Assembly (NCBI GenBank): GCA_963930775.1
Contig: OZ005690.1
Location: 2,340,225 to 2,404,224, forward strand
Source of the DNA: Cliona cf. orientalis
Taxonomy: Eukaryota; Porifera; Demospongiae; Clionaida; Clionaidae
Direction: 5' to 3'
DNA: 64,000 nucleotides
This document shows, piece by piece, positions 60,950-64,000 of this stretch (positions are counted from its first letter, which is position 1; every line of letters starts with the position of its first letter). The notes under the pieces were generated by a model. The model ran no database searches and was not told the DNA's origin. It saw only the letters and a program-made list of their open reading frames with translations. Made by a program: the position numbers and the translations under genes.

Positions 60950-63244
60950 TCAAGTATTTCCGTCTTTGGGTGGCAGTGGTGGTGGAGACAGTAAGTCTGC
61001 TGTGTCTTCATATTCAGGCGTGAAAGAGATGTATTTCATGGTTCCATGATCCTTTATCTGCTGTTTGTCAGGCAATGCAGGTGGGGAATTATTTGTGTTA
61101 CTTTCCAAGTCACGTTCAACTTGATTGAAATTTCTTGAGTCAGCCTTGAGCTCTAGTGTGAACTTTCCTGCACATCAACGAGTTATGTATGGCACTCAAT
61201 AACAATAATAAAATGTGATAAACCATACATGTAGCTAGCTACAGGAGTATATAGAAAAAATTGTGCCTAACAACTAAGAGAACCTGTTGTGGAAATTTGT
61301 TGAGCTTTCTCCGCCAGCTTGTAGAGTTTGGTCTCCCTAAGAGCTTGAGCCACCTCTCCCCATGTCAGTTGTCCAGGGTGGTGTCTCAACCAGTAGTCTA
61401 ACACCTCAATCAAGCACTGATCTGATGGGTGTCCCACATAACCATCCATCACCTCCTTGGGGATTTCCACCGCCAATCCAAATTCATACCATTTTGGAGT
61501 AAGCTCATCCTTCAGGAAAAGTAATAGAAGGTCTAGATTAACTGAAAATTGAGTGCATTGCAATAAAATTAATGTATGATCACCCATTGTCCACAACCTG
61601 GTGTTATTACAGCTGTTTCATGTCGAATTTCCTCGTACTGTACGCGATCATCATGAAGGGTTAAAGTTTGCAGGTCGGTGGCTCTAATAACTGAATTTGG
61701 GCCAAGATCTACATACATTATGCCTTCCGTAGATCTAGAGTTCTTTGTAATACTAGGGATTATACACATTATAATCTGCTGAGTGTGCAGTACATACCAG
61801 ATCATGATGATTCTGATCCTGGTGTTCAGTTGGCTGTAGATAGCTGTAAACTCCAATTCCCTATTCATAATTATCATGTTGTGCTTATTAAATTAATTAC
61901 TGCACAGAATAGATTTTTTACTTGCTGGTTGTTGTCAACAGCAGTCAGTTCCACTGCAACCATATTATTATTACGCATGTTTGCTCCTGGTACCGGTGTT
62001 GACCTATAATGTTTAGAAAATGATCACTTGTATATATGTGTACAGTGTAGAAAGCCAGATTTGTATACCTGGTCCGGTCATTTGCCAAACTGGCTGATTT
62101 TATTAAGTAAACTAGTATAATTCCCAACGTGAGAGTTATTCCCATGAGCACCATGATTGGAACAACTGTAACTGATACCACCAGGTCTATTGAGATCCCC
62201 TCCTCTGTACTCGGATTCTCTAAGGAAAACAAGATAAGACTAAAACAGGTGCATTTGTCACCACTTAATAATTAAATTATTTATAAAGTTGGGTTAGTGA
62301 ATATTATTATTATGTTATTCTGCTGATTGCCACATACCTGCCACTGTAGGTACATTGACTGCGTCACTGAAATCCCCAACCATACCATCACACACAGCCG
62401 ATCTTATAGCAAATGAACACTGACGATCACTTGTCAGCTGTGTATATATATCTGCAGTGCAATTGCAAGTGGCCATGTTAGTAGTGGTAGCATTGGGACA
62501 TTCTCCACAGTTGTCTGCCATAATGTGGTAGTGAAGTGATGGACAGTGCGATGAAACATGACTCCAGTTGAATTTGACATTTGTATGGTTAACTTCTATA
62601 AGCTGAACATCAGTTGGTGGAGGAAATGGATCTATGTTTTATTAATGCATAAATAATTATTAAGTAGGTTCTATCTACATGTACGTACCTTGTGTGATAT
62701 TCAATATGGCCGAACCAATATCCGTAGAATTTGTACCATTGTCATGAGCACAGACTACAGTTGTGCCATTGAATTCATTGCTAACTTGGATGATAATCTG
62801 AGATGTATAAGAACCATTTTCAGCCCTGACAGCACGTCCAACTATAGCTCCATTGTTACAAGGTAGAGGTCTTTGTGATGTGAAATTGATGGTATGAAAA
62901 ATGGCAAGCTCATTGTTGGTTAAGGAACAGTCGAATGCGGTTCCTTTCCAAATCGTAATCCCATTACCAAATACAGTGCACTCATACGTCACATTGTTCC
63001 CTTCACAGGGGCAGTCATTAACAGCCTCAAACAAATTACTGCTGAAACATGTTGCTGTTAAAAGTTACTTTTATAGCAATTGCAGTCAATGCTGTCATCA
63101 GCTACCCAACTTACGGAGTGTTTGAAGAAAGGCCAGCATTGTCACAGTGATTACAGTAAATATTATTGATTGAATGATTTGAATCTGCATAGTCAAGATT
63201 GTTTTTGGGAAGCTACAATAATATTCATATTATTTGCATACCAT
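60950..63244 (-). CDS. Gene K: Ig/FN3 receptor, tandem ITIM-like motifs, death domain, SH3 ligand
   Basis: Ten exons join in frame to 550 codons: 63244-63242, 63184-63115, 63054-62689, 62631-62338, 62219-62069, 62003-61922, 61860-61798, 61742-61598, 61541-61284 and 61167-60950. The first exon is just the ATG. Signal peptide core ITVTMLAFLQTL; Ig-like domain about 27-146; FN3-like to 244; TM helix about 257-285; GVYSYL, IMYVDL and VQYEEI (the last two 26 residues apart); death domain about 392-477 with WYEFGLAVEI, DYWLRHH, LTWGEVAQALRE; tail with SPPPLPPKDGNT, a class II SH3-ligand pattern. This is the most complete gene of the right block and the best reference for it. Inferred role: a surface receptor that can call on SH2 proteins, death-fold adaptors and SH3 proteins. 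Ligand unknown. Confidence 0.88.
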
Positions 63245-63430
63245 TTTGAAATTAGTTCGTTAGTTTCTGCTTTCTTTGAAGATCTTGGTTGCTTCTTCAG
63301 GCATGGCTATTGACGACCAATACCAAACACGATAAAGTGATTCATTGTGTGGGGGAGGTGCTCACATGATGATTGGTGGGTGGGGCTCAAGCTACAGGGC
63401 TCTTTTTGATAGGTGCTAAGTAAGGTCACA
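63245..63430. promoter_or_regulatory. Shared upstream region of K and L
   Basis: 186 bp between two divergent start codons, homologous to 56604-56804. CCAAT at 63317-63321, ATTGG (inverted CCAAT) at 63372-63376, then TGGGTGGGGCTCA. Position and conservation suggest a bidirectional promoter. Confidence 0.5.
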
Positions 63431-64000
63431 ATGGTTGAACTGACTCTTCTCGTCACAGCACTAATCACAGGTGTGTTCTGCCAATTGCAATTGATTATTT
63501 AGGATGATTATTAAAAATTCAACTTGCATACAGTTGCTGGAGTTGGATCTGGACAGCTCATAAAGTCCACCAATGACTGCACATGCCCTGGTGATGTAGT
63601 AACATATGACTGCAATGTAACAGGAAGTGGATACACCATCTGGAAAGGGTCAGCCTTCGACTGTCCAAGTGCCAATTTCAGGATTCTTCTGCGCCACTCT
63701 TTATTTGGTACAAGTAGTGGAACCATGGGACTGTGCAGTGACGGAGCCATAATGGGACGCAGTGCCGGAATCACTAGAACTAGCTCAAATACCCCTGTTT
63801 ACATGTCACAATTGACAGTTAACCTCGCCACTGGCTCAAATGTAATTGGACAAGAAGTACAGTGTGTTTATCGCAACACTGCCAATGTGGAAAGGATTGT
63901 TGGCTCGGCAACAATTGGAATAGCAGGTTAAACTTTTTAAATAGGTATTAATTTTTATTAATGATCATGAGGAATCATTAATTTTTAAATTAATAGATTC
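63431..64000 (+). CDS. Gene L: Ig/FN3 receptor, 5' part only
   Basis: Exon 1 63431-63470 (signal peptide MVELTLLVTALIT), exon 2 63534-63926 (Ig-like domain with CTCPGDVVTYDC, TIWKGSAFDC, YMSQLTV and VQCVY) and the first bases of exon 3 after an AG at 63995-63996. The frame is open throughout. It is the intact paralog of gene I, and the rest lies past the window. Its tail type is unknown. Confidence 0.8.

Noticed and set aside
1-64000. CRISPR array, operon or bacterial origin
   Set aside because: Introns, signal-peptide exons and poly(A) signals show eukaryotic DNA; no regular spacer-repeat array is present.

Overview
The window looks like nuclear DNA from a marine invertebrate, most likely a demosponge of the Amphimedon type. 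This is inferred from AT-rich, intron-dense genes with short GT..AG introns, multi-copy Ig/FN3 transmembrane receptors with odd extra cysteines, death-domain tails, and many small inverted-repeat DNA elements. I could run no database search, so the taxon is an inference.

The window is one multigene cluster of single-pass Ig-type receptors. I could build exon models by eye with GT..AG sites and matching phases. Left block: gene A (minus, cut by the window edge), gene B (minus, 3510-7871), gene C (plus, 10360-30660), gene F (minus, 32840-34904) and gene D (plus, 35536-50461). Right block, 52.6-64 kb, a tandem duplication: gene G (minus), gene H (minus, damaged), gene I (plus, truncated), a 5' gene scrap, gene J (minus), gene K (minus) and gene L (plus, runs off the edge). 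B/C, F/D, H/I and K/L each sit head to head, sharing an upstream region.

All ectodomains start with a signal peptide and one cysteine-rich Ig-like domain, then one FN3-like domain. Genes A, B, C, D and F add a second FN3-like domain split by a phase-0 intron, plus a membrane-proximal domain. The cytoplasmic ends come in three kinds. (1) B, J and K (and H before damage) carry a run of ITIM/ITSM-like tyrosine motifs, then a death domain, then (not in J, where a stop removes it) a proline-rich SH3-ligand motif. (2) F and G have short tails with one ITIM-like motif and no death domain. (3) C and D have a tail that reads like two tandem ACT-type (beta-alpha-beta-beta-alpha) ligand-binding domains. 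Kind 3 is the most unexpected thing here, and kind 1 the next.

The cluster shows birth and death: a 222-bp perfect match between the Ig exons of A and B inside otherwise diverged genes, a rearrangement breakpoint near 57626 that cuts gene I, frame and splice damage in H, and a stop in J that removes its SH3 ligand. The long introns of C and D and the spacers are filled with foldback elements, MITEs with TA or 10-bp target duplications, tRNA-derived repeats and microsatellites. No transposase, viral gene, rRNA gene or CRISPR array was seen. There is one assembly gap of 23 N.
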